Source of the DNA: an uncultured Schlesneria sp.
GTDB taxonomy: Bacteria; Planctomycetota; Planctomycetia; Planctomycetales; Planctomycetaceae
Direction: 5' to 3'
Assembly: GCA_903840265.1 (NCBI GenBank)
Contig: CAIMFH010000019.1
Span: forward strand, 61,329-125,328
Length of the DNA: 64,000 nt
The notes below the pieces were generated by a model that saw only the letters and a list, made by a program, of their open reading frames with translations, was not told the DNA's origin and did no database searches. The translations under genes and the position numbers were made by a program. This document shows positions 1 through 8,923 of the stretch, piece after piece (the first letter of the stretch is position 1; each line of letters begins with the position of its first letter).

Positions 1-279
1 GATCCCGATCCGGCTATCGACGCAGACGCAACTCCACTCTTCCCACTGGGAAGGCCTCCCGTTCCTGCGGAGTTGAATGCTTTGCAGCGCGTTCAACTTT
101 CTGATCTCCTGTCTTATGTTCACGAGCAACTTGGCGTCGTGATTCGTGGAGCGGTGGAAGATTTGCACGGTTCGCAGACGAGGACGATCAAGGTGGACTG
201 GCCTACCTGGAGCCGACTGTCGTCCCTGATGGGCGAAGTGTCGCAGGATATGCGTTCGATCTGCGATCCCGACGACTAG
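1..279 (+). CDS. Hypothetical protein, 3' end only
   Basis: The frame ending with TAG at 277-279 is open back to the first base, so this is the C-terminal part of a gene starting before the window. The visible 92 codons begin with an acidic, proline-rich stretch (DPDPAIDADATPLFP) and continue into a probably helical segment with many charged residues, ending in CDPDD. A TTG at 73 could serve as a start, but uninterrupted coding upstream makes truncation likelier. No family is recognised. Confidence 0.5.
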   Translation, partial: DPDPAIDADATPLFPLGRPPVPAELNALQRVQLSDLLSYVHEQLGVVIRGAVEDLHGSQTRTIKVDWPTWSRLSSLMGEVSQDMRSICDPDD

Positions 280-576
280 TGTTCGGTTGTGGCAACGTTC
301 TCGCGCAATGCGGTCATCCTCTGACGTCTGCCGATTGCGATCGTTAGATTCCGGATTATCGGCACAACCGGTGATATCTGTGTAATTGCTCAATATCGCC
401 GGGTGTCACGCGTGTCGCCGATTTACCATGCCTAGATTTTCGCGGTTCGGCGGCGACGTGAACTAATCTTCACTTGGACCCCCCACCCGGTTCGCGTCCG
501 ATCCTGGCCGTCTCTTCGTTCGAGTCAGATGGCGAGGATAACGCGAACGACAATCGAGCCGTTTTGGTGACTCAAG
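280..576. other. Intergenic, no gene seen
   Basis: Nearly 300 bases separate the upstream gene from the HDOD-GGDEF gene. No supported reading frame, long hairpin or repeat was noticed. The promoter of the downstream gene probably lies here but no convincing -35/-10 pair could be picked. Confidence 0.4.
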
Positions 577-2532
577 ATGATTGACCCCACACGAATTTGG
601 TCGCTGACCCAACTCCCTTCGCTGCCGACGGTCGCGCAGGCGCTATTGAAGTTGACCGCTAACCCAGAGACCGAGTTGCGGCAGATCGTCCAACTCGTGA
701 AGGCTGATCCAGCCATCTCCGCGAAAGTCGTCAAAGCGGCGAATTCGACCTTTTTCGGCGTTAGATCGGAAGTCAAAGGGATCGAGCGGGCGGTGTCGTT
801 ACTCGGCCCTAGCGTTTCAAATTCATTGGCGCTGAGTTTCGGGCTGACTCTGGCTTCTGCGGCGAATTCGCCAATGGCGAATCACTATCGAGATTGTTGG
901 AAGCAGTCGATCATCCAGGCTTCCGCAGCGGCTGAGATTGCTCATCGGATTGCACCCGCATCGGCGGACGATTTTTCACTTTGCGGCCTGTTACTCGAAG
1001 TCGGTCGGCTGGCACTGATGTCGACTTTCGAAACCGAATACCGCCCCGTCCTGGAAACATCGCAGGAGGGACGGCTGTCCCTGTCCCAAATCGAAGAAGA
1101 ATGGCTGGGAATCCAGCACGCCGAAGTCGGTGCCCGTCTAATGGAACATTGGAAGATGCCGGTCGCTGTGATCGAGGCGATCCGCTGGCATCATGCTCCC
1201 TATGTTCTGTTAGAGGAGCAGCGTCAACATGAATACTTCCCCGCTCTGGCGGCCACGGCGGTCGCCTCTTGCGCGGGAGATGTGCTTTGCACTAAGTCCA
1301 ACGAGCAGGCTCGCGAACGCCTGGATCGAATGGCTCGAACTCTGCTGCACTGGCGAACGGAAGAGACCGCCGAATTTCTGCACCAGACGGAGTTGAGCTG
1401 GCAGCAACACGCCAATCTCCTTGAGTTTGATGAAACTCAGGCCCCTGCCGATTTGATGATGCAGGCCAACGAACAACTGGTCCGGCTGACATTGCGAGCA
1501 CATGTGGCCTGCACGCAAGCGACATTGCGCCAACAACTGGCCGAGCAGGAGCGACGAGACCTTGAGTTTCAGAACAAGCAACTGCAGAAGCAGGCCCTTC
1601 ACGACCCGTTGACGAAGGTGTACAACCGCCAGTTTTTCGACGAGATGCTCGATACCGAAGCGAAGCGATGCACTCGCTGTGCTTCGCCGATCGGGCTGAT
1701 CTTTGCGGATGTCGATCATTTCAAGCAGATCAACGACACCTACGGACATCAGTTCGGTGATGTGGTGCTGCAACAGATTGTCAAGGTTTTTGCAGACGCG
1801 ATTCGAAACTCCGACATCCTGGCTCGATTCGGCGGCGAAGAGTTCGTGATCCTTGTGAACCAGCCGACTGAACGCTGCTTAGAGCGATTGGCAGAGAAGA
1901 TTCGTGGACGAGTGGAAGCGGAACCCTTCCTGTTTGGCGATATGCGAGTCCCGGTCACCGTGAGTCTGGGTGCAGCCATTTCAATCCCGGGCCGCGACGA
2001 TGTTGATCTGCCACATCGATTGATCGCAGCGGCGGATGCCAGCCTGTACGACGCCAAACGCTCAGGCCGCAATCGCTGTTGCATCCGATCGTTAGTCGAC
2101 GAAAATGAGCGAGCACTCTCGCAACTTGTGCTGCAACATCGATTCAGTCGATGGCTGGTTTCCAAACGCCTGCTGGATATTCCTTCGGTCTCCCGAGCCC
2201 TCTTGGAATGCCCTCACGAGAATACTCGCATAGGCGAATTGGCGATTCAGTCCCATTACCTGGATGACGACCAGGTGAATCACATTATCCGCCTTCAGAA
2301 TGACACGAACGAGCGATTCGGTACGGCCGCCATTCGTCTGGGTTGGATCAGCGAAGGTCAACTCGTCCATCTCTTGTCGTTGCAGCAAGAGAATCCGAAG
2401 CAACTGGCCGCGGCCGTCGTTCGTTTGGGAATGCTTTCAGCGCCTCGAACGGCAGAGTCTCTCGAGGACTATCTGTTGTCGAAGATCCCCGATGGACATC
2501 GGTATCTCGAAACAGAAATGGTCACGTCCTGA
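577..2532 (+). CDS. HDOD-GGDEF signalling protein (putative diguanylate cyclase)
   Basis: 651 aa, cytosolic, with no membrane segment. Residues about 8-205 form an HDOD domain. After a linker with coiled-coil character, about 335-505 form a GGDEF domain with an intact GGEEF active-site loop (419-423). An RNSD inhibitory I-site sits nine residues before it, so the domain should make c-di-GMP from two GTP and be product-inhibited. Residues about 525-640 hold repeated ELA..SHYLDDDQ / LGWISEGQL patterns resembling the small helical N-terminal modules of type II secretion and pilus ATPases; this is my inference. No strong Shine-Dalgarno precedes the ATG. The ligand of the HDOD part is not predictable. 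It stands alone in its transcription unit. Confidence 0.9.
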   Translation: MIDPTRIWSLTQLPSLPTVAQALLKLTANPETELRQIVQLVKADPAISAKVVKAANSTFFGVRSEVKGIERAVSLLGPSVSNSLALSFGLTLASAANSPMANHYRDCWKQSIIQASAAAEIAHRIAPASADDFSLCGLLLEVGRLALMSTFETEYRPVLETSQEGRLSLSQIEEEWLGIQHAEVGARLMEHWKMPVAVIEAIRWHHAPYVLLEEQRQHEYFPALAATAVASCAGDVLCTKSNEQARERLDRMARTLLHWRTEETAEFLHQTELSWQQHANLLEFDETQAPADLMMQANEQLVRLTLRAHVACTQATLRQQLAEQERRDLEFQNKQLQKQALHDPLTKVYNRQFFDEMLDTEAKRCTRCASPIGLIFADVDHFKQINDTYGHQFGDVVLQQIVKVFADAIRNSDILARFGGEEFVILVNQPTERCLERLAEKIRGRVEAEPFLFGDMRVPVTVSLGAAISIPGRDDVDLPHRLIAAADASLYDAKRSGRNRCCIRSLVDENERALSQLVLQHRFSRWLVSKRLLDIPSVSRALLECPHENTRIGELAIQSHYLDDDQVNHIIRLQNDTNERFGTAAIRLGWISEGQLVHLLSLQQENPKQLAAAVVRLGMLSAPRTAESLEDYLLSKIPDGHRYLETEMVTS

Positions 2533-2602
2533 AGCCGCCACAGCCTCAGTTTAGCAGCGGCGGATGATTCGCGGATCATATGTTTGTCCACGGATTGACC
2601 GG

Positions 2603-3559
2603 TTAGGCATCGTGGCGACGATAAACGCGACCGGAATCAATGGCTCGAAAGCCGGCCGATTCGAGCACGGCGATGGCACCCGCGTCGGCTTTGGAGGCGT
2701 GTGCTTCTGCCAATTGCACCATGTCGTCACGAACTCGACGACAAACTTCGACCAGCAGCGCCTGACCATAACCCTTCTTGCGATTCGCCTCAGTCACGTA
2801 CAGGCTCATCAAGCCGATTCCGCGCGTCTGCCACGCGTCGACATAGCGATCGAGGCCGACCACGCTGACCCGGGCCAGCGGAGCACCGCCCGTTCGAGGA
2901 ATCAGTGCGAGGTGCATCGCATCAAGGCGGCCGTATCTCGTCTGCCACCAGAGTGATTTCGGCTCCTGATTGAGCACCGTCAAGCGAGTTGTTCGCCTGA
3001 CATTGACCAGACGCACGCCGACAGGATCGGCCGAGCCGACTCCTAGGCCACGTTGGAAGACGATGTGCTCTTCGGTCGCCTCATAACCCAATTTGGTGAG
3101 AAATGGCTCCGCAGCGGGGTCCGAATGCAGGAAACCAGCCGACTGACTTCCGCCATAAATTCCAGAGTAAAACGGATCACGCGGTTCGGCGGGGCCGGCA
3201 TAAATCGTTTTGCTTCCCCGTTCGCGAAGGTAAGCCTCGCCCCGACGCATCAGCTCACGACCAATGCCCTGATTCCGCATCGAAGGATGAACCATGATGG
3301 CACAGATCACGCCCTGTTCATCCGACAGCCAGGACCGGTCTTCATTTGCTCCGAAACCGGCATGCACGAAACCGACGATTTTCGAATCGGCGATCGCGAG
3401 GATCAGGCCAGCTGGATCGAAATAGGTTTGGGCGAACACCAGTTCATCGAATTCGTCGCAGCGTAGTCCGGTGGCCGCTCCGCGACCAAGTTGGCACTCG
3501 TGCCAAAGACGCAGGATGTGAGGGGGGTCTGTGTTGACAAAATGACGATATTCAATCAC
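2603..3559 (-). CDS. Tandem GNAT-family N-acetyltransferase
   Basis: 318 aa made of two GNAT-like halves. The first (about 1-150) has the acetyl-CoA-binding pattern VHPSMRNQGIGRELM followed by a beta-strand region. The second (about 165-315) has VTEANRKKGYGQALL and ends in a typical GFRAIDSGRVYRR strand. Both carry the R/Q-x-x-G-x-G/A loop, so both may bind acyl-CoA. The substrate cannot be read from the sequence. It is convergent with the HDOD-GGDEF gene, with a 70-bp gap. An ATG start at 3559 fits the first strand of the fold. Confidence 0.85.
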   Translation of the reverse strand: MIEYRHFVNTDPPHILRLWHECQLGRGAATGLRCDEFDELVFAQTYFDPAGLILAIADSKIVGFVHAGFGANEDRSWLSDEQGVICAIMVHPSMRNQGIGRELMRRGEAYLRERGSKTIYAGPAEPRDPFYSGIYGGSQSAGFLHSDPAAEPFLTKLGYEATEEHIVFQRGLGVGSADPVGVRLVNVRRTTRLTVLNQEPKSLWWQTRYGRLDAMHLALIPRTGGAPLARVSVVGLDRYVDAWQTRGIGLMSLYVTEANRKKGYGQALLVEVCRRVRDDMVQLAEAHASKADAGAIAVLESAGFRAIDSGRVYRRHDA

Positions 3560-3832
3560 GGCGAATGTCTTATGGATGACCCAGACCAGATTGAAAAGCG
3601 TCCATCAGTCACTGCTTGCTGGAGTGAATGAATGAGCACGCACCACCGTGAACCAAGATCGGATTGAATTCGTTGAAGCGTGTTGAAATCCGCTTCGACT
3701 CTGACGTTTCCTCAGGTCTTTGGTATGCTAGCGGTGCCGGAACGTGGTCGCAAGCATGTCGTTCGGGCGATCGGATGAGATTGTGATTCAAGTCAAAACC
3801 AGGTCACGTGTCCTGAAAAGACGAAATCAGCC

Positions 3833-4237
3833 ATGGCAATCGACGATTTCACGAATGAGGAATTGCTGGCCTACATCGACGAACGTCTCCCTGTCGGCCG
3901 CGCGACGGAACTGGAGCGCCAGCTTCGACTATCGACTCCACTCCTGCAGCGGGTCATCCAATTGATGCAGTCGGTCGAGCATGGCGAGGTGACTTTGGGG
4001 GCCATGTGGCGGCGAGGTCGCTGGAGCTGTCCACCGCGAGCGGTCTGGGCCGGATTTCTCGACGGACGCTTGGGGGACGGATTGTCGCAATATCTGCGAT
4101 TTCACCTGGAGACTGCCGGCTGCCGATTGTGTGAAGCGTGCGTGCGCGATCTCAACCGGGGCGGGGCGACCGAAGGGGAAGATCGGGTTCAGAAGATTTT
4201 TCAGTCCTCGACCGGGGCCCTGCAAAGTCGTCACTGA
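3833..4237 (+). CDS. Hypothetical protein, anti-sigma-factor-like N-terminus
   Basis: 134 aa, soluble. The N-terminus (FTNEELLAYIDERLP...ATELERQL) matches the style of short helical segments that begin many planctomycete anti-sigma-like or zinc-finger regulatory proteins. The C-terminal part has CRLCEAC, but there is no full His-Cys zinc-binding motif and no membrane helix. It lies alone, about 300 bp before the ABC operon. Function unknown; the anti-sigma relation is inference from the first 30 residues. Confidence 0.6.
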   Translation: MAIDDFTNEELLAYIDERLPVGRATELERQLRLSTPLLQRVIQLMQSVEHGEVTLGAMWRRGRWSCPPRAVWAGFLDGRLGDGLSQYLRFHLETAGCRLCEACVRDLNRGGATEGEDRVQKIFQSSTGALQSRH

Positions 4238-4546
4238 TTTCAGCGGGATCTGTTAACTCTTCGCGGACTTCCCCGCCACTGCTTGCGGTCCTTCCTCTGC
4301 AGTTTTAACATGCCGGAATTGGATGACTGAGCAAGACTTCCGCGCGATTGGAAACTTCGTGTTTTGGCAAGTTTGCTCCAAACGCTGCACGGATTTGCTG
4401 CGTAGTGTCGGTCATTCCAAGGACCATTTCCGGTCGCTATTGTCTCCTCGGACGGATGGGTGGAACTCATCTGCCGAACCTAAACTGTTGATTTGTAATT
4501 CCTTAACTAACACCTGATCCAGTCGTGAAAGTGAGCGGGAGTCCGC
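4238..4546. other. Intergenic before the ABC operon
   Basis: About 310 bases without a supported gene. It presumably carries the promoter of the ABC exporter operon. A GGGAG Shine-Dalgarno lies just before the ATG at 4547. No strong hairpin was seen. Confidence 0.4.
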
Positions 4547-5458
4547 ATGAGCCTGTCTGGTCCGTCCACTGACTCAGTCATCCAAATTCGCAACCTCAGC
4601 AAAGTCTATCGAGATTTCTGGGGCCGTCCGAAGGTCAAAGCGTTGAACGCCCTGACCCTCGACGTTCGCCCTGGTGAAGTATTTGGATTGCTGGGGCCAA
4701 ACGGTTCCGGCAAGACAACAACCATGAAACTCTTGCTGGGGCTGCTCTTTCCCACCGAGGGTGAGATCAAGATTCTGGGCAAGTCGGCCGCCGACGTCGG
4801 CAAGAACGAGCGGATCGGGTATCTGCCTGAAGAGTCCTATCTCTACCGGTTCCTCAACGCTTACGAAACGCTCGATTTCTACGGACGCCTGTTCGACATG
4901 CCGGCCGCAAAGCGAAAAGAGCGGTCTGAGCAATTGCTGGACCTGGTGAAGCTCGCCCCGCAGGCTCGCCATCGCCAGCTGAAAGAATATTCCAAGGGGA
5001 TGACTCGCCGAATTGGGGTGGCCCAGGCGCTGATCAATGACCCTGATCTAGTCATGCTCGATGAGCCGACCAGCGGTCTGGATCCGCTGGGTAATCGTGA
5101 CATGAAAGACTTGATCCTGGATCTGAAGAAGCAGGGCAAGACAGTGCTGATGTGCAGCCACCTGCTGGCCGACGTGCAAGACGTTTGTGACCGCATCGCC
5201 ATCCTCTACGGAGGTGAGCTGAAGGTCATGGGACGCGTCGACGAATTGCTCAAAGCACAGGACGAGACGCAGATCCTGAGTTCCAAGCTGAGCCCCGAGG
5301 CCATTCGCGACGTCGAAGCCGTCCTGAAAAAGCACGGTGCCAATATTCTGAAAGTGGATCAACCCACAGCGAACTTGGAAGATTTGTTCCTCAAGACCGT
5401 CCAGGAAAGCCGCGAAAGACCAGGTCACCGTACTGTCAAAGAAGGAACCGCCTCGTAA
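4547..5458 (+). CDS. ABC-2-type exporter ATP-binding protein
   Basis: 303 aa ABC ATPase. Walker [11 protein letters not shown] lies at about 50-59. The signature is the unusual YSKGM in place of LSGGQ (about 147-151), Walker B LVMLDEP at about 168-174, and a switch histidine in CSHLLADV. The C-terminal 75 residues form the extra domain common in ABC-2 exporters (drug or lipid export, gliding-type systems). The ATP-driven substrate is not identifiable. A GGGAG motif 6 nt before the ATG supports the start. It is first in an operon with the permease (81-bp gap) and a third gene overlapping the permease by 4 bp. Confidence 0.95.
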   Translation: MSLSGPSTDSVIQIRNLSKVYRDFWGRPKVKALNALTLDVRPGEVFGLLGPNGSGKTTTMKLLLGLLFPTEGEIKILGKSAADVGKNERIGYLPEESYLYRFLNAYETLDFYGRLFDMPAAKRKERSEQLLDLVKLAPQARHRQLKEYSKGMTRRIGVAQALINDPDLVMLDEPTSGLDPLGNRDMKDLILDLKKQGKTVLMCSHLLADVQDVCDRIAILYGGELKVMGRVDELLKAQDETQILSSKLSPEAIRDVEAVLKKHGANILKVDQPTANLEDLFLKTVQESRERPGHRTVKEGTAS

Positions 5459-5539
5459 GGCTGATTCGTTGACCGATCGGGATTTCAGCGCGACTGTTCC
5501 ACTCTTCTATTCTTCCGCTTGTAAAGGCCGTCACAAGCC

Positions 5540-7159
5540 ATGTCATTCGATCCGGACCTGATGCCGCTTGTCCCGGCGCTCCGCCACTGGCTGATTGTCA
5601 TCGGCGGCTTAAGCGCTGCCGCCATTTTGGTTTCGCTGCTGTCGATGCTCGTGATTCACGGCGGAAAATGCCTGCAACTGTTTGCGGACGAAGTGCAGGG
5701 CTTCCTGACTGACCTCGTCAGCATCTCGATCCGCCGGGTCTTCGCGCTGGCCAAACTGACCTTCATGGAAGCCTATCGCCGCAAAGCGCTGCTAGTCTTC
5801 GTTGTGTTCGCATTGCTCTTCATGTTTGCCGGCTGGTTCATGGGGAACGATGGCGAAGAGATCACAAAGCCGACGGTGAAGCTTTACATCAGCTTCGTTC
5901 TGCGAGCGATCACCTGGTTGACGCTGCCGCTGATGTTCATTCTCAGCAGCTTCGGCATCCCCGAAGAAATTCGCCTGCGATCGCTTCACACGGTTGTGAC
6001 GAAGCCTGCACGACGATTGGAAATCGTGCTGGGGCGCGTGTTGGGATTCACGGCGCTAGGCTCATTGGTTCTGGTGGTGATGTCCGTTGTGGGCTGGATC
6101 TGGATCGTGCGACAAATCCCTGCCGACGCCAGGTCGATGCTGATCTGTCGCGTTCCCGTGCGTGGCAACTTGTCATTCAAAGATCGTAATGGTCAAGATG
6201 TCGAAAAAGGGATCAATGTCGGGGATATCAACGAATTCCGCAGCTATATCGAAGGGGCCACCAAGGCCCGGGCGATCTGGACGTTCAGCGGGATTGGTGA
6301 GAATTCACTCGACTCCGAAGGTAATCTGCACATCGAAAATCAGTTCATGGCCTTCCGCAGCTACAAAGGCGACATGAATCGCCAATTGCTGTTCGACTAT
6401 CAGTTCCGCAACCCCGAAAAGAATATCACTTACACGACCCAAGCCTGGCCGATCGTCGAGAAACGCGGTGTCACCAAGGCGATTCCTCGCAAGCTGGAAG
6501 TTCCCAGCGAAGGGAAAACGTACGACCTGATCAAGGACTTCGTGACCTCTGATGGGAACCTGATCGTCGAAGTTTCGTGCATCGATCGCGAGCAGTACCT
6601 CGGCATGGCACGAATCGATTTGTTCATTCGCCTGCCCGATCAGAACTTTGCGGTCGGGTTCTTCAAGGCGGTCTTCGGCATCGAGATGATCATGATTCTC
6701 GTGGTGCTGATGGGTGTCTGCGCTAGTACATTCCTGAAAGGCCCCATCGCGACCGCGTTGACGTTCATCCTGTTCATCTTGAGTGGTGAAGACACTCACA
6801 AATTCATGGATCAATTGATCGGCGGCAAGAGCATCAAGGACGGCTGGCAGGGCGGTGGGTTCTTTGAATCGATCTATCGCATCGTCACACACATGAACCC
6901 CACCACGGACCTGCCGGCTAACTACGCATTCACGATCATGCAGGGTGTCGACTGGGTGTTGACGTTCTTCCTGTGGACTTGCAAGCAGGTGATTCCGCAT
7001 TTGAAGTATTTCAACATGCAGGAATACGTCGCCAACGGGTTCGATGTTCCGTTCGATCAATCGCTAGGCCCTTGCCTGCTGATTACACTCGCTTATGTGC
7101 TGCCGTGCGTCCTGTTAGGCTTCTTCGCACTGCGGATTCGTGAATTGGAGTCCAAATGA
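5540..7159 (+). CDS. ABC-2-type transporter permease
   Basis: 539 aa membrane protein, partner of the preceding ATPase. Predicted helices are near residues 15-40, 75-95, 110-135 and 170-195. A soluble region of about 170 residues rich in beta-type sequence (about 200-370) follows, then helices near 380-420 and 510-530. The large extracytoplasmic insert and the N-terminal extension before the first core helix distinguish it from minimal ABC-2 permeases. The transported substrate is unknown. The stop codon overlaps the next start (ATGA), implying translational coupling. Confidence 0.85.
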   Translation: MSFDPDLMPLVPALRHWLIVIGGLSAAAILVSLLSMLVIHGGKCLQLFADEVQGFLTDLVSISIRRVFALAKLTFMEAYRRKALLVFVVFALLFMFAGWFMGNDGEEITKPTVKLYISFVLRAITWLTLPLMFILSSFGIPEEIRLRSLHTVVTKPARRLEIVLGRVLGFTALGSLVLVVMSVVGWIWIVRQIPADARSMLICRVPVRGNLSFKDRNGQDVEKGINVGDINEFRSYIEGATKARAIWTFSGIGENSLDSEGNLHIENQFMAFRSYKGDMNRQLLFDYQFRNPEKNITYTTQAWPIVEKRGVTKAIPRKLEVPSEGKTYDLIKDFVTSDGNLIVEVSCIDREQYLGMARIDLFIRLPDQNFAVGFFKAVFGIEMIMILVVLMGVCASTFLKGPIATALTFILFILSGEDTHKFMDQLIGGKSIKDGWQGGGFFESIYRIVTHMNPTTDLPANYAFTIMQGVDWVLTFFLWTCKQVIPHLKYFNMQEYVANGFDVPFDQSLGPCLLITLAYVLPCVLLGFFALRIRELESK

Positions 7160-8517
7160 CCTCTTTGACCTCGCAACAGCGCAAGCTGGTCTATTTGTGC
7201 GGAATCCTGATTCTGCTGATCCCGATCATCAGCCTGGGGCTTCCCGCTTCAGGAAAAGACAGCCCCGGCGGAACACTGACCCGCCTGCGCACGAAATACG
7301 AGTTGGGCGAAAGCGACTTGGGCAAAGTCGACCCGTCCGGTGCCGCGATGAACCTGGTCCTGTTGGGCATGCGCGGGGTCGCGGTCAACCTGCTCTATAC
7401 GCAATTCGAAAAAGAACGCGACGCCAAGCAATGGGAAGAAATGCGGGCGACGACCGAGTCCATCGTTCGACTACAGCCCCACTTCGAAAAAGTGTGGGAA
7501 ATGAACGGCTGGAACCTGGCGTACAACACCTCCGCCGAATGGGATGCTGTTGAAGATCGTTACTATTATGTGAAGGTCGGCGGACTGTTCATGAAACGCG
7601 GTGTGGAACAAAACCGCAAGTCGACCCATTTGCAGTACCATGTCGCCAACGTCTACCAGAAGAAGATCGGGAACGCGGACGAGGCGAAGTACTACCGCAA
7701 CTACTTCCTGCATGATCCCGATCCCAAGTTCGAAAACGGCCCGGATCCGGCGTTCAATCCAGACATCATGGACAACTATCTGGTTGCCAAGAAGGAATAC
7801 ATCCGGGCTTGCCAGATCGAAGACACCGAGCACCGTCCACAACACATCCTGGATCGAACCTTGTTCCGCTCCATGCCCGCCCGGTGCCAATTCGACTATG
7901 CCCAGGTCCTGCAGAAGGATGGAAAATTTGGCGAAGTGACAAGGGAAGCGTGGAACGAAGCGCTCTCGGACTGGACCACAAAATATGGCCAAGAAGTCTT
8001 CAGTATTCCAATCGGCGACCTCAACAATCCGGTGAAATTTGATATCCGTCTGGGAATGTCCCGCGACGATATCAAGAAGGAAATCGCTAATCCCGACGAT
8101 GTCGTCCGTGTCACAGACATGGTTGACCGATATCGGAAGATGGTCAATTACTACTACTGGACAACGCGCGGCAATTGCGAATCCGAACAGACCACTGCTG
8201 AGGCACATCGCAGCTTGTACGAAGCCAGTCAGAAGTATAAGAGCCAGGAATTTGACAAGGCTCTTGAGTTGTCCTTCGCGGGGATGACCGGATTCGACAA
8301 AATCCTGCATCAGCCGGAGTACAACGAACTCAAGAGCGAAGACACCTTGGTGGAAGAGTGTCTACTTGGAATTCGCGTCTGGAAGGGGATCCAGGAACTT
8401 GGTCAACTGAAAATCCCGAATGACTATCCGCTGAAGTGGTTGGAAGTGGAACACCAGGGCAACACCCAACTGCAGCAGAACGTGGAACGCGCCTACAAAC
8501 GAGCGTTTCTGCAGTAA
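7156..8517 (+). CDS. Membrane-anchored protein of the ABC operon
   Basis: 453 aa, third gene of the ABC operon, starting inside the permease stop codon with GGAG 6 nt upstream. One N-terminal hydrophobic segment (about 10-28, LVYLCGILILLIPIISLGL) should anchor a large extracytoplasmic helical domain. The body is rich in aromatic and charged residues and has helix pairs suggestive of TPR-like repeats, but no catalytic motif. I infer an accessory role in the exporter from tight coupling; no enzyme function is suggested. Confidence 0.8.
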   Translation: MTSLTSQQRKLVYLCGILILLIPIISLGLPASGKDSPGGTLTRLRTKYELGESDLGKVDPSGAAMNLVLLGMRGVAVNLLYTQFEKERDAKQWEEMRATTESIVRLQPHFEKVWEMNGWNLAYNTSAEWDAVEDRYYYVKVGGLFMKRGVEQNRKSTHLQYHVANVYQKKIGNADEAKYYRNYFLHDPDPKFENGPDPAFNPDIMDNYLVAKKEYIRACQIEDTEHRPQHILDRTLFRSMPARCQFDYAQVLQKDGKFGEVTREAWNEALSDWTTKYGQEVFSIPIGDLNNPVKFDIRLGMSRDDIKKEIANPDDVVRVTDMVDRYRKMVNYYYWTTRGNCESEQTTAEAHRSLYEASQKYKSQEFDKALELSFAGMTGFDKILHQPEYNELKSEDTLVEECLLGIRVWKGIQELGQLKIPNDYPLKWLEVEHQGNTQLQQNVERAYKRAFLQ

Positions 8518-8923
8518 GCAATCGCAGGTCGTAACGGCTACAACGCGGTCAATCGGCACATCCACCGCAAAAGTTACGATCGCTGCCATCCGAAAGGTCT
8601 CGCTTTCGGATGGCAGTGGCATCCGGTTGCGATGCTTCTTGGGTGAGAATTGTCTTGCCTGCCGTAAAACGGCGCCCGTACAATATGCGTGAAGATTAGC
8701 AGTTGTATGAGCCTTCAGGTTTGCGATCCGACAGCAGGCACCTGCTGGTAGGGGTCGTGACAGCCAAATCCAGATTTTGCTTGGACTTGTGATTCCGAAC
8801 GCGGGTCATACGCAAATTGATCTGTCAATTAGCCGATGAACTGTCGAAGACGGCTTTAGGGCTCATGTTATAGGGTTTGTCGCGTTTCACGGCGCAGGAA
8901 GTTTCGAGCGGAGTAGGGTCAAC
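8518..8923. other. Intergenic with terminator hairpin, no gene
   Basis: About 400 bases between the ABC operon and the SDSDV-repeat gene. Apart from the perfect hairpin at 8583-8616 nothing is supported. The promoter of the next gene should lie in the downstream half. Confidence 0.4.
8583..8616 (+). terminator. Perfect 14-bp hairpin after ABC operon
   Basis: Arms CTGCCATCCGAAAG and CTTTCGGATGGCAG are exact reverse complements around a 6-nt loop, 66 bp after the last gene of the operon. There is no clear U-tract, so it may act as a 3' stabilising hairpin rather than a classical intrinsic terminator. Confidence 0.6.

Noticed and set aside
6305..7060. 251-codon minus-strand frame inside the ABC permease gene
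   Set aside because: Antisense to a clear membrane protein gene. His/Gln/Asp-rich composition, no motif.
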